Positions 46,326 to 58,362 of a stretch of 64,000 bases of DNA are shown here, in pieces (the first letter of the stretch is position 1; every line of letters begins with the position of its first letter). The DNA is taken from assembly GCA_015680905.1 (NCBI GenBank), contig CM027380.1, positions 37,626,001-37,690,000 on the forward strand, read 5' to 3'. A program made the position numbers and the translations under genes. The notes beneath the pieces are model-generated. The model was not told the origin of the DNA and did not search any database. It saw only the letters and a program-made list of their open reading frames with translations. The stretch is from Coptis chinensis. Lineage: Eukaryota; Streptophyta; Magnoliopsida; Ranunculales; Ranunculaceae.

Positions 46326-49300
46326 ATTCACTCCATGTCAGCCTTCTTAAGGCAGGGGGCATCATTCACTCTATCATCATCTTTCTCTTCAATTTTCCCT
46401 TTTCCCTCCTCCTTTACCGGGCTTGGGACCGGCAATGTAAAGCTATAGCTTTACACAGGCGGAGTTAAAAAAATGGTTGCCTGTAAGATGAAATCAACAA
46501 CAGTTAGTATACATGTAGCATTCAATTACACAAACTTTAAAATGAGCAATTAATAAAGAACCAAAAGAAGCAACTTAACCATTCAGACTTCCAAAACATA
46601 AGTAAATAACATACTTCGAAGTTTAGATAGCCTTCAATACATTAATAGACAAAAATGAAAGGAAATAAAATGTTTTCAAAGTTTAGGCAGTGTTCCAAAA
46701 CACCAAAACTCAAGCACTCCAAAGGTGTAAACATCACATCAAGACTTTACTATAGAATTTTTTGGCCAAGCCACAAAGCTACCCACATCATCTTCTATTG
46801 TCTTCAAATATCTATTTCCCCTAACGAGTAGTGCATCCTTTTGAATTGCAATGTCGATGGAAACCTTTGAATAACCAGGGCCGAGAGGTGAATGATGCAC
46901 TGTTGTCGCAGGATTATCAGTGTACCAAAGACCTTCTGCCATGACATCTTCTGGGACAAGTCTAAACAATTTGCACTTCACTGGATTAGATGAACGACCT
47001 CCCTGCATGAAAATACATTAAAAAGCAAACTCTATAGATATGGTCAAATCATAAATGCTTTAAGTATAGGAAACCTACTGAGTTTGACTTCTGATTTCTT
47101 TGCTTAGAATGACTTTGATGGTCATTGTGATTTTCAAGGGGTTTTTGTGTAGGGGCAATTTGTTCTTCACAGGCAGGCTCGGCAGAAGGTTCAACAAATG
47201 AATTGTTCAACTGAAAAAAGATTAATATCATATTAAATGCCAATATATATATATAATATACAAAAAGAAAATGGATATACCTCTTGATTATTCAACAATT
47301 TGGCTACAAGCTCCTTGACAGAAGATAATTCATTCAAGACATTATTATATTGGTGTTGTAATTCATTCACCTTCCCTGAATACTGTTGAACACCATATAA
47401 AGTTGTTAGTGTAACTCCAAATCCAACGCCTCTTGCACGACCATTAGGATCTGGACCTAAAACCTATGATAGAGCATCATCTCTTCCACAATCCGTAGTA
47501 CAGTCTTTTTCATTCAGTTGATCCTATATTAAAATCAAAGATAACAAGGAAAAAAATCATTAACTTGAGTCATCACTACCGCAGTAGCATATATCTATGA
47601 ATATATTTTTTAAATAATGAATGACATACTATTGTTTCTTTGGTGTACTGATTAACTGGTTCCCCATTCTTCTTCTTGTGGCCTGCCCCATACAAAGGTT
47701 CTTGTAATCGGCAAATGACTTTTGTTTTTACGTCTCTACAAAATAGATAAATGGAACATAGTATTCAATAAAGGTGAACACAAAATTATTTGTCGAGAAA
47801 AAACTATAGCAAGCTAAACATAAATCATCTAAGTATAAATATAGTACCATGTCATCTTCCAATCTAGCAAAACCTTTACGACTAGAAGTGTGGGGCATCT
47901 TGTGCTTCTTAACTGCTTCCTTTCCTCTTTGCCTTAATATCTAGGAAATCAAAAGTGACACTAAATTAGTAATAATTTCTTTTTTGTGCAAGTCATACTA
48001 TATATATGACCAAAAATACCTTGTAGTCGTCGTGAGAAACATAGGTGACAAATGCTTTCCAATCATCTAGCCTTATTTTTTTGGGGTAGTTCGCAAGTCT
48101 ATCCTCGCCATTATCAAAAGCATCATAAAACTTATTTCTCAACTTAGTTTTGTACCCACGCCAATTCTTCCCAATTGTCTTAAATGTCTGCTTCTTAACT
48201 ACCACCCTGTCCGGTACTATAAAATGTTGCTATAACATTTAAACAAACTAAAATCATAATATATACTTATTTAATCATATCTCAAGTTCTCCACTATGGC
48301 AAAAAAAAAAAAAAAGTATCTTTATCAGATCCCATAACTTGTCCTTAACGTTTACTTTGTCAACTTTATGCCAAGTAGTATACCTAATTGGAAAACGAGC
48401 CCTTGATAATTTACCTAAGTAGCTGCTGTATATTTCGGAATTTTCACGAATTGGTTGACCTTTTTCATTGAAGTCCACAACCTTCTTTTTACCAGTTTCT
48501 GTGTCCAAGTGAGTCAGCATTGTCGGTCCCCTCACACCCTTCTTGGTACCTTGCTCTTGAGGATGGTTTGAACCTTGAGATGCGTTACCCTCTGCCTCTT
48601 TTCTTTGTCTTCCCAATGCATTTCCGATCATTTGGGTGCTTGGATTGGCATGTCTATATGCTGATCATTTTCTTGTTGTCGTGGCTGCATTTCCACATCT
48701 ATTTCCCTTTCTATATTTTGATCATTTTGTCGTTGGTTTGGCAACCTCTCTATTTCGGAAACTTTCTTGCTACGCAGTTTAACTTGACACAGAATAATAG
48801 ATTGTACATCTCATAAAGTAATAAACATGCATGATATGTGTATTAGAGTAATAGACTGTATTGAAGAAAGCTTGGAGAGCAAGGAACTAGAATCACTTCG
48901 TGCAATGCCGGTTCGAGAAAAGGAAGTTACAATCGAAGCTTCGTTTATAACAAACTTGTAACTAACTGATTAGGTTTGTAATGATTAGTATAAAAACAGA
49001 TGATTATAACTGAAGTTCTACAATTTCAAGAAGTTCTCTTGAAGCAAAATATAGATCCTTAGCATCTACAGTCTTTGAAATGGTTTGGCTATGTATTCTT
49101 CTCAAATATCTACAGATTTTCCTACATCACCACCAATACTTTGGTGTGATAACTTAAGTGCCATTGCACTTTCAATGAATCCAGTGTTTCATGGAAGATC
49201 AAAGCATATAGAAGTAGATTTTCATATTATCGAGATCAAGTCACAAACAAAGTACTAAAGCTTCAATATCGTACTTTCGGGATCAAATTGCCGGCGTATT

Positions 49301-49959
49301 TACTAAAGGATTGAGTTCTTCCAGATTTGAACCTGCTTTAGAAACGACCTTCGTTAAAGAAATCTTCAGATTTAGGGGGTGTCACCTAAACAAGCTCATT
49401 GTTACATCGCAATGGCTTGAGGGGGTGTATTAGAGTAATAGACTGTATTGAAGAAAGCTTGGAGAGCAAGGAACCAGAATCACTTCAATGCCCATTTCGG
49501 CAAAGGAAGTTACAATCGAAGCTTCCTTTATAACAAACTTGTAACTAACTGATTAGGTTTGTAATGAAGAGTATAAAAACAAATGATTGTAATGAGATCA
49601 TTAAGTCATTATAATAAAGTTTTATTTCTTTTATCAATGTGCACTCATCAGGAAGTGGAGATTCAAATGACTAACAAAACTGATATTTAATATTATATAC
49701 TCATAAACATGAAAGCTATACATACTAACAATTTCAAAATCATGAGCACACCTGTATTTACTTGTGCATTCTTCTTATTTGCTTCTGCAATTGCCCTTCT
49801 AAATTTCTGAACCTTAGCTCTTGCAGCTAATTGATACTGAATATTTAACCAAACATAAATTAGAATTTTGAATAACATGATCAAACTAAGCAAAGTGAGA
49901 AAATTATATCTAAAATATCTTACAGTGGTGAACTCTCTCTTTTTATTTCCCCCTGACAT
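46326..49959 (-). pseudogene. CACTA TNP1 (TNPA-like, Transposase_24 type)
   Basis: Multi-exon minus-strand gene. It starts MSGGNKKREFTT (49959) with a GTAAGA donor; the next exon reads QLAARAKVQKFRRAIAEANK (about 49840-49755). After an intron that now holds a Copia remnant come KLRSKKVSEIERLP (about 48770), the core 48631-48275 (RGPTMLTHLDTETGKK, GQPIRENSEIYSSYLGKLSR), 48205-47993 (WRGYKTKLRNKFYDAFDNGE), SRKGFARLEDDM (about 47870), GRARGVGFGVTLTTLYG (about 47450), 47008-46739, and an acidic-basic end (KEEGKGKIEEKDDD) with stop TGA near 46326. In-frame stops near 48642 (TGA) and 47465 (TAG at a Gln position) suggest it is inactive. TNPA-like proteins bind the subterminal repeats. Confidence 0.75.
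48839..49636 (+). mobile_element. Internally deleted Ty1/Copia element
   Basis: Both ends start TGTATTAGAGTAATAGACTG (48839 and 49426). The 3' LTR is about 211 bp (49426-49636), preceded by a GAGGGGG purine tract. Flanks ATATG (48834-48838) and ATGTG (49637-49641) are a near-match TSD. Between the LTR copies only the end of pol is left: a Copia RNase H piece reading [20 protein letters not shown] then [10 protein letters not shown] (about 49125-49240), with frameshifts around it. The 5' LTR appears to run into pol sequence near 49020, so one deletion removed the LTR end and most of the interior. Sits in a TNP1 intron. Confidence 0.85.
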
Positions 49960-50225
49960 TCTTCACAAATACACAAAAAGTAAGGAATTAGTTATCGCAA
50001 ATATATACAAATGCAATATCAACATTTGAGTTTGTGTGTCCCCCTAAAACAAACAAAATTAATATTCAAGCCATTTCGGAAGTGTCGTTACAATAAAACA
50101 GTGGAAAAACTCAAATAAATTAAACAAAGAAACCATTTACTTATATAAAACTAACCATTAAAAATCAGAAAAATGAAAACACACCACTACAACTCAAAAC
50201 AAAAAAGCCGACACAATCGATACAA

Positions 50226-53200
50226 TTAATGCTTTTTTTTCTTTTGGTACCACGTTCCTGGACAATCCTTACGCTCATGCGCATGAACTCCATCATCTTC
50301 TATGTCATTAACCAACTCAACGTTTTCAAAAGGCGGTGGTGGTGTGGATACATTGCCAAGATCTTCATCAGCACCACATTCAAAATCATGGAATCCACGA
50401 GGAGGTGCTCTCAAAACCACATACCAACTGCTATCACTTGATTCTTGAGAGTAAAAAACCGGCTCAGCTTGGGATGCAAGGATAAATGGATCTTGCTTGT
50501 GGTACAAACTCTGATGGAGATTGACTAATGTAAATCCCTCCTCAACTTTAATTCCACTTCCCGCGTTTGCCCAATCACACTTAAAAACTGGATACTTAAA
50601 TGTACCATAATCTAGCAAAATAATTTGCCTGATCACACCATAATAAATCACCGTTTGCTCAACTTGCCTGGTGTCTTTAGCACTAGCCCTACATAGGGTA
50701 TTAGCTGACAATGACACTCCAGAGTTTTGAGTTCCTTTCTCACCATCCTTTGTGTGATAGCGGTGACCCTTTATCAAATAACCTTTATAGCTCAAAGCAT
50801 CTATAGAAGGACCATCGACCCGATCCAACACTTTGGATACAGGTTTGCGTTTCTTCTCAGTTTCAATCTAAATGCACACAAAAAGAGATTTAAATGTTAA
50901 ATTATTAACGTTATGCATTTAAAAAGTCATGATGAAGTACTTGACTTCCCCACCTCAGTTTTAAACCACTCACTGAACTTCTCGGTGTGTTTGGCTGTTA
51001 ACACACCTTCATTTTTGCCCAACCTAGAATCCTTTCGGATGAGTTCTTTTTTGTGTTCTCTGCTTGATAGGTGTTAAATTAAAAATACTAACAAATACGA
51101 AGTATAACTTACCATACTATGTAAATTTACTTACTCAATGTATGGTTGAACTTCCTTGAAATTGAACAAAAGGCAAAGGTGTGCTGCTTCAAGCATAGAT
51201 TCAGTTAATGTAATTGGTGTCGCCTTTAGTAGAGGTTTACCTTCAGGAATAATGGAGTTTTCATCATAGTCGTCATTTCTACTCACTTGCTCACTATTAC
51301 ATTTAACATTTTCCATATTCTCAGCACAAAATCTAACACACTCATCAACCAAGTGACATTCAGCCATACATCCTTCAGGCCTAGCATGGTTCCTTACACT
51401 TGCTTTTAAATCTTTCATGTACCTAAAACATAATAATATATGTCTGCTTTAGGAATTAACATTTTTCAAAAAAATATTTCTTTTGGTGGAAAAAGCCTCC
51501 TAGCTAGTGAGATAGTAATACCTTTCAAAGGCATACATCCAACGAAATTGTACAGGACCTCCAAGGCATGCCTCCTGCACAAGATGAATTGTCAAGTGCA
51601 CCATAATGTCAAAGAACGATGGAGGGAAGTATCGCTCCAATAGACACATTGTCTGAACCACTTCATCCTCCAAGCTCTCCATTCTTTCCCGATCGATTGT
51701 CTTTTGACAAAGCTCATTATAGAACGAGCAGAGTCTGAAAATTGTGTTCCTCGGGCCTTTAGGTAAAAGATTTCTCAAAGCCACAGGCAACAATTGTTGC
51801 AATAGCACATGATAATCATGAGACTTCAAATCATATATAGTATGGTCATCCAAAGAAACCCGATAAGAGATATTTGAACTATACCCATCTGGCAACTTCA
51901 ATGACTTCAATCTTTCACAAAATATTTGTTTCTCATTTTTTGACAGGGTGTATGGCGCTGCAGGAAGTAATGTTCTGTTCCCGTCTCGTTTAGGATGCAA
52001 GTCTACTCTTATTCCTAACTCTTCCAAGTCTTGCCGAGATTTAACACCATCTTTTGATCTCTTCTTCATATTTAACAATGTTCCAAGCAGACTTTCACAG
52101 ATGTTCTTCTCTATATGCATAACATCTAAGTTATGTCGTATCAAAAGGTGTCTCCAATAAGGCAAATAAAAAAAAATAGATCTTTTTTTCCACATTTTGC
52201 CCTCTCTACTGTTTTTTTTTTGGTCAGTTTTGTGGCTACTCCCAATCCAACTTTCATTTGCACACCCATTCCTTGCTTCCTTTTTTTTTGGTCCTATGGC
52301 TTTCCCCCAATCTTCTCTCAAATTTTTTTTACGTCGTTTTCCCCAATCAGCTTCAATAGTATCTACCTCCGTAAAAATTTCTGCACCTTTCAAAGGAATT
52401 GGTTTTGGGTCAAGCTCCTGTTTCCCATTAAACCAACTTTTCTTGAAACGAAATGGATGATCATCTGGAAGGAACCTTCTACTACCCATGTAAGAGAATT
52501 TTCTGCTATATTTCAGCCATTCCGCACGTGTATTAACACCACACTTTGGACATCCCACTCTACCCTTTGTTGCACATCCAGCTAGGTTACCTAATGTTGG
52601 AAAATCATTTATCGTCCACATTAAAACAGATCTTAATGTGAACGTGGTTTTTGTGCATGCATCATAAGTTTGCACTCCATCTCTCCATAAAACCAGCAGG
52701 TCAGAAATTAGCGGTTGTAAATAAATATCTATGTCTTTACCTGGCTGGTTAGGGCCGGGGATTATCAATGTCAACATTAGATATTTCTTTCGCATGCATA
52801 GCCACGGCGGTAAGTTATAGATGGCCAAAATGACTGACCAACAACTATACCTTGAACTGAGAGTGCGGTAAGGATTGACACCATCAGCAGACAATCCCAA
52901 TCGTAGGTTTCGAGCATCTTCTCCAAAAGACGGCCAACTGTTATCAATATGTTTCCAAGCTAGAGAATCAACTGGATGACGCATGATTCCATCACTACTT
53001 CTATTAGAAGCATGCCAAGTCAAATCTTTTGCTGTATCGACTAACCTAAACATCCTTTTGAACCTAGGTATCACAGGAAAATACCTTAGAACCTTCGCTG
53101 GAACCTTCTCAAGTACCTTCTTTGTGTGGGGATCGACTTTCCATCGTGAGGTTTTGCACTTTCGACAAGTCACCAAATCTTCGTCTTTATCCCAAAATAA

Positions 53201-53817
53201 CATGCAGTCATTTACGCACGCATGCACCTGCTTAAAATCCAAATCAAACTTTCTTAACATTGACCTTGCTGAATGATGTGACCGAGGAATAATGTTATCC
53301 TCAAGAAGGATATCTTCAAGTATCTCCAACAACTCGGTAAAGCTACTGTTAGACCAACCCCTCTTTGCTTTTAGGGTATACAAAGAAACCATTGCATCCA
53401 ATTTGGTGTACTTAGAACCTCCATACAATGGTTTTTCAGCTTCCTCAATCGCCTTTTGAAGCTTAGCTTCTTCTTTTGCACTGACAGGAATTTCCTTAGA
53501 ATTACTTTCATTTGTTGCTTTAAACAACTCATATGTCTCAGTGTGGTTGATGTTTGTATTTTTAAAACCCTCGTCTTCTATGGGAACTTGCACTTCTTCT
53601 CCGTGCAAAATGAATGGGTCATAGGTCATATCAATACCCTTCGACATCAAATGGAATTTTACAGTATCTATGTCAAAATGTTCTAAATTTTTGCACCCAT
53701 TGCATGGACATCTAAGAATTTCTTCATCTTCCGCATGTTTAGATGATCAACACCAGCTTCGTACTCATCGGTAGCTCTGTTGAATTTTAGCATATACTCA
53801 TTAATTGTAATATCCAT
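50226..53817 (-). CDS. CACTA TNP2 transposase (Transposase_21)
   Basis: Catalyses cut-and-paste of the element. Probable start ATG at 53817 (MDITINEYMLKFNRATDEYE). The N-terminal transposase-associated domain (CPCNGCKNLEHFD) needs one frame change near 53748, by intron or indel. The main block 53650-51500 (716 codons) has a zinc-like CRKCK (about residue 162), the Transposase_21 core (KDLTWHASNRSSDGIMRHP, LGLSADGVNPY, IPGPNQPGKDIDIYLQPL, GNLAGCATKGRVGCPKCG; about residues 208-372), HNLDVMHIEKN, and the start of DUF4218 (MVHLTIHLVQEACLGGP). Later exons are 51418-51131 (ends before GTAAGT), about 51073-50957 (HKKELIRKDSRLGKNEGVL) and 50870-50226 with the DUF4216-type block (VFKCDWANAGSGIKV, DPFILASQAEPVFY). 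The main block has no stop, so this is the best-preserved gene in the window. Confidence 0.88.
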
Positions 53818-54416
53818 ATATGTAACAATTATCTAAAATAACAAAAATGAATTATAGTGTACTGAACCTGTATAATGATCTCCATGTCTTGTCCATAACG
53901 TCCTTAGTAATCTACCTATAAATAGGATAACTAACGCAAGCAAAGCTTTCGGTATTTGGTCTTAGGAGAAACAAAAATATCGACAATCGGAGCAATACAA
54001 ACATAACTTTACTTTGAGGCTAAAATCAATCTAATATCAGCTTTGAGCAATAGTCCAAAAGATTACAGCCAAACAATCCCAAACAATAAATCTTAAAGAT
54101 GAATCGTACCAAACCAAACGGATAAATTCAATAAAGAGAGAGAAAGAGAGAGAAAACTAACCTGTTTTGCCTTCTTCCTTTGCTCACGCACAAGATCTAC
54201 CTGAAAAGGATGATTCTTTTTTGGAAGAAATCGGTAAAACAAGGTATAAATTAGTTAATTTCAAAATGGTATATGAGAAGAAAATCAAGAGGGGAGGAAG
54301 AAAGGAAGAAGAAACAAACACTCCCTTCAATAATTTTCGGCCGACTTTCTTGCTTTTCCCATAACAGTTTGCCCTAGGTATAACTTATAACGATTACCAC
54401 TTCCAAGTTCTCAGCG

Positions 54417-54676
54417 GGAAACCAAAAATTTCAGTATAAAATTCGCGGTTTTTTATTTCTAATTTTCGTTTAAGGTCTAGTCGAGCAAACCAGCGCTATT
54501 TAATTTCTATTTAACCTAATTTTTCGATGGTTTTTCGATTCTAACTAGGAAACCAAAATATATTTAGTAGAAAAAATCGCGGTTTTTTATTTTCTATATT
54601 TTGTTTAAGGGCAGTTAGTCTATCAAACCAGCGCGCGCGTTTCATTTCTATTTTACCTAATTTTTTTGGATGGTCT
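54417..54676. repeat. Tandem duplication upstream of TNP2, period about 131 bp
   Basis: Units start GGAAACCAAAA at 54417 and 54548 and share the phrases TCGCGGTTTTTTATTT, TTTAAGG, CAAACCAGCGC and ACCTAATTTTT. The second unit has an added GCGCGCG. It lies between the TNP2 start and the right subterminal repeats, where the promoter should be. Confidence 0.8.
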
Positions 54677-54739
54677 TTATGAGTAATTAACTCTTATATT
54701 AATAATAACAATTATGGAAGTCACGATTTAGAAAACTTG

Positions 54740-55080
54740 GCAAAATCACTTTTAAAGTGATGTTGAATACATAGATAGTACATCACTTTATAAGTGACAC
54801 AGTGAGTGACAACACTTTTAAAGTGATGTTGAATACATAGATATTATATCACTTTGTAAGTGACACAGCGAGTGATGTAATAAAATGTTACTACATCACT
54901 ATCACGACATCACGTATTAAAATAATGTTGTACAACTCTACTATATCAGCTTCTGAAATAAGTGATGTTAAAAAAAAATTGTGATAATTATTACATCACT
55001 TGCTGAAAAAAGTGATGTCATAGTTTTCTTATGACATCACTTCACTGAAAGTGATGTAAAATTAGTGATGTCATATGTCA
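54740..55080. repeat. Right subterminal repeats of the CACTA element
   Basis: Repeated AAGTGATGT and ACATCAC(T) motifs in both orientations, including two direct copies of AAAGTGATGTTGAATACATA (54757 and 54818). Confidence 0.9.
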
Positions 55081-55094
55081 TATTTGTTGTAGTG

Positions 55095-57240
55095 ATTTGC
55101 CAAGAAAGTTTCTCCCAAGTTCCACAGCCGTCCAAGACCACAAATTCCTGTATGTGATTGACGAGTGTTGGTGAACAAGATGAGCTTCAATAATAAATTG
55201 AAGGGAGTAAAGAGGCGTTTCGGTTTACCACTGCATTGTAGAGCCACCATCGCCAATATATCTGTCTGGACGACCCATTAGAAAGATGTTCTAAGGATTT
55301 GTGCGACTCATCTTGATATGGCGAGACATTAATTCGGTGATGTCACTGTCGCCATGTTCTTCAACATCTTTTGCTGGACGTGATTTCACCCCAAGGTATG
55401 TTTCTCTTTGTCTCTCTTGCTGCTGGACGTCGGCCAAAGGTATGTAAATTCTATTTTCGTTTGCGCTCGAGTTCTGTGTGTTTATATAGGGTCTGTGCGA
55501 TATTAAATGTAATGATTGGTTAGGAAAGCATGCATGTGTATACTATGCGTTTTGTTTTGCTGACGTAAAAAAAAAAAGAGAAAAAAAGATGAGAGAAGAA
55601 CTTGACATGAACCAGAAGAAGAAAAGCAAGCTTACCATGGCTTGAAGAAGACGACTGTGAGGAGGCTGCCATGTTGACTCTCTGTACCGGTTGTGAAAAA
55701 AGTTGTTGAGGTACGTATGCACCTTCTCAAGCCTATATATAGCGTTCCTTTGCTCCAGCTTTTAGATGTTGCAGGTCCTTGCTTGAATCACAAATGGAAA
55801 GCGCTGATGGGCCTTAACAAGAGAAGGGAATAAAACCGGAATAGAGCTGTAAGCTCAGTACTTGTTCGTGTGTTTTGGAAGGTAAGAAAAGGGAATAAGG
55901 CGGTTTCTATTTCTATTTTGAATTTTGGAAGTTTCCTTTTTGTCCTATTACTGAGATTCCTCCATTTAGAACTAAATGAGATGTGTGACCTCATAGCACA
56001 GAACGTGGGCTGGCCTTTTTTTTTTTTTTTTTTGTTTTTAGTAAGTTCACTTTATACAAAATCAAGTTAGTTTTTTAGTCCCAAATCTAATTTGACGTCC
56101 TGACCTGTTTTCTTTTGGTCCTAGTGTCTGACCCGGTTTGGGCCAGTCTGACTCGGTTTTCACTTGTTTGACCCGGTTGGTCTAGACTGACTCGATTTTG
56201 AGCTGTTTGACCCGGTTTTGACCAGTTTTAACAGTTGATCAAGTTTGACAAAAAAATAATAATAATAATAATAAAAAAAAAAACAACTTTCAAAAATATA
56301 TAAAAAAAAAAATGATGAATATTAGTACCATGGGGTTCTTACCCTCCAGTATGAGAAAATATTCATCAAATTTTGTTTTCATTGCACTATTGGCAACCAC
56401 TTGATCATTAATATCATTTTGGTAACTCCATTTGTGCAACATTCAAATTGTTCGCGAGAACAATGTCAGTTTTTACCGACAGCCTCACGGATGGATCAGC
56501 CTGAACTCATAGTGACAATCTTTTCCAATCTAAGTACTTGAACGTAATTGATTGATTGATTGATTGAACTTGAATATCATCATCCCCAGCATCCATCTTT
56601 CATCTCCAACACATCTCTTATCTTCTCCAGCAGTGTTTGTCTGTGTCTTCTTCCTTCATCTTTAGAATCTTCCATCTCCAGTGGATCTTCTTGCTCTCCT
56701 CGGTGAGTCTTTCATCAGTGTTTGGTTATCACCATTATATGAGAATCTTTAATCTAAGTCAAAATCATAAATGAATTGATCTATCCATTTAATTTCACTA
56801 GTTTTCTAAAATGAATTTGAAAAATATCAGATTTCAAAAAAAAATTGTCCCTTGATTTCAAAAAAAGATGTTCATCATTTTCAGAAAATATTTTTCAATC
56901 AACCAATATCATGTTACGTGGTGTAAGTCCGTCCGATGCTTCCGCTAGCATTGATATTTTGTCTTGTGGTATAAATCTGTCCGATGCTTCCACAGATAAT
57001 CCAGTCACCATATTGTGTGGTATAAGTCCGTTCGATGCATCAACCAACATTCAATCATTTTTAAGCCCTCACAAACAACTTGAAAAAAAATTGAGGATTT
57101 CAAATATCTAGGGAAAAACCCTATTTCAAAAAATATTTTTCAAATGAATTTTCAAAAATTGCATGAGATCTTTTGGCTGGAGCTTGGCAAAAATGGTTTG
57201 TCTCCATGGCTTTTTCGTTCAGTTGCAAGCAACCTCCGCC
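55095..57240 (+). other. 3' non-coding region of Tat-like element
   Basis: No conserved domain. 56128-56250 is a degenerate tandem of TTTGACCCGGTTTTGA-like units. 56921-57050 is a tandem repeat of about 57 bp in three copies (TGGTATAAGTCCGTTCGATG type), read in one frame as GVSPSDAS, GINLSDAS, GISPFDAS. Tandem repeats upstream of the 3' LTR are a known trait of Tat/Ogre elements. T runs lie at 56018-56034. A TATATATAG phrase near 55733-55742 could be a promoter element but no gene follows. Confidence 0.6.
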
Positions 57241-57253
57241 AAAGAGGGGCAAC
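57241..57253 (+). other. Polypurine tract of Tat-like element
   Basis: AAAGAGGGGCAAC lies directly before the 3' LTR start TGTAGACACC, a form typical of Tat elements. Confidence 0.8.
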
Positions 57254-58327
57254 TGTAGACACCCCATTTTTGCACCCCAGGCATAATTCATTCACGATTT
57301 TGTTTTGAATTAAATATGATCATATAAGGTGATTTGCTTTCTAGAGTCTTCTTTTCTACCTAAAACTTCTTTCTTTTCATCTTCTTTTAGCGTCTTTGGA
57401 CTCTCCTCATCATGTTCTAGCCATGGTTGAAGTTTCGTTGCTTTCTGAGTTTTGAGCTAAAAATTACCAAAATGCCCCTATAACCCTTTGGAGCCCAAAT
57501 CTCATTTTTTCTACTCTTTCTTTGGATGAGATTATTTCAAATTTGAATTCTCCTTGAAAAATCCTTCGCAATGAGTACAAGCTTGCCTAGGTTCATTTTG
57601 GATTTCAGAAACCCTAATCTTGCCACATCCCGTTCCAGCCCGTTGTGCACGCTGTTCAGTGCAATATATTATTGGAGTAAGATTTCGACATAAAGGTAAT
57701 TTTAAGAGTTCATGGAACTTCCTAATGGATTAATTAACAATTTTTGTGAAGAAGAGTTTGCCTAATTTTGACCCGGTCAAAGGGAATGTGCAGCATTGAA
57801 AATATGGTAAAAATGGGGTTTTTTGTGGATTTTGGACCCGTGCTCGTGGGCTGTGGATCCAGCTCGAGTTGGACCTTTTCATTAGGGTTTCTAGCCCATT
57901 TTCAAGCCTCCAAAAACCTAGAGAACCTTCCTTAATTGTTTGATTTGATTTGATCCCTAAAATCAAGAATATTCTAGAAAATATGCCATTTTGGAGCCAA
58001 GTTTGGAAACTCTGGATTATGGGCTCATTGAGAACGTGTAGGGCTTGATTTTTTTCCCTAATCCATCTGAAATATCCAAAGATCAAGGGCCAAGATCCCA
58101 CCCCTTATCCCACCTCTTGAATCAAGGGCCAGATTTAGGAGGTGCAACCAGAAAGAGATCAAGCCATTGGATCAAACTCATTACCATATTTGAATCCACG
58201 CCCAAAAGCTATAAATATGGGTCTCATTCACCCACAAAAAAATCTGGAGCTAGGAATTCGGAGTTAATAATCTGGACCTAGCTATTCAGAGCTAATAGCC
58301 TAGTAGTTTTCTTTTCTTGAGTGTTAT

Positions 58328-58362
<35 letters not shown>

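Larger units (their letters stand above)
42083..55094 (-). mobile_element. CACTA (En/Spm) transposon, 13.0 kb
   Basis: Ends CACTACAACAAAAATGA (left) and, reverse complemented at the right, CACTACAACAAATATGA. Both subterminal regions (42095-42540 and 54740-55080) are packed with copies of a CATCACTTTT-type motif in both orientations. This is the usual TNPA binding layout. The 3-bp flanks are TTT and ATT, an imperfect TSD. Two genes on the minus strand, TNP2 then TNP1, are followed by about 3.7 kb of captured or unidentified exons. It sits in the 3' region of the Tat-like element. Confidence 0.92.

Noticed and set aside
51948-52585. Plus-strand frames opposite TNP2
   Set aside because: Antisense to a long, domain-containing transposase frame and without domains of their own.
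42080-55097. Exact CACTA target duplication
   Set aside because: Flanks TTT and ATT differ at one of three bases; the borders are set by the CACTA ends instead.
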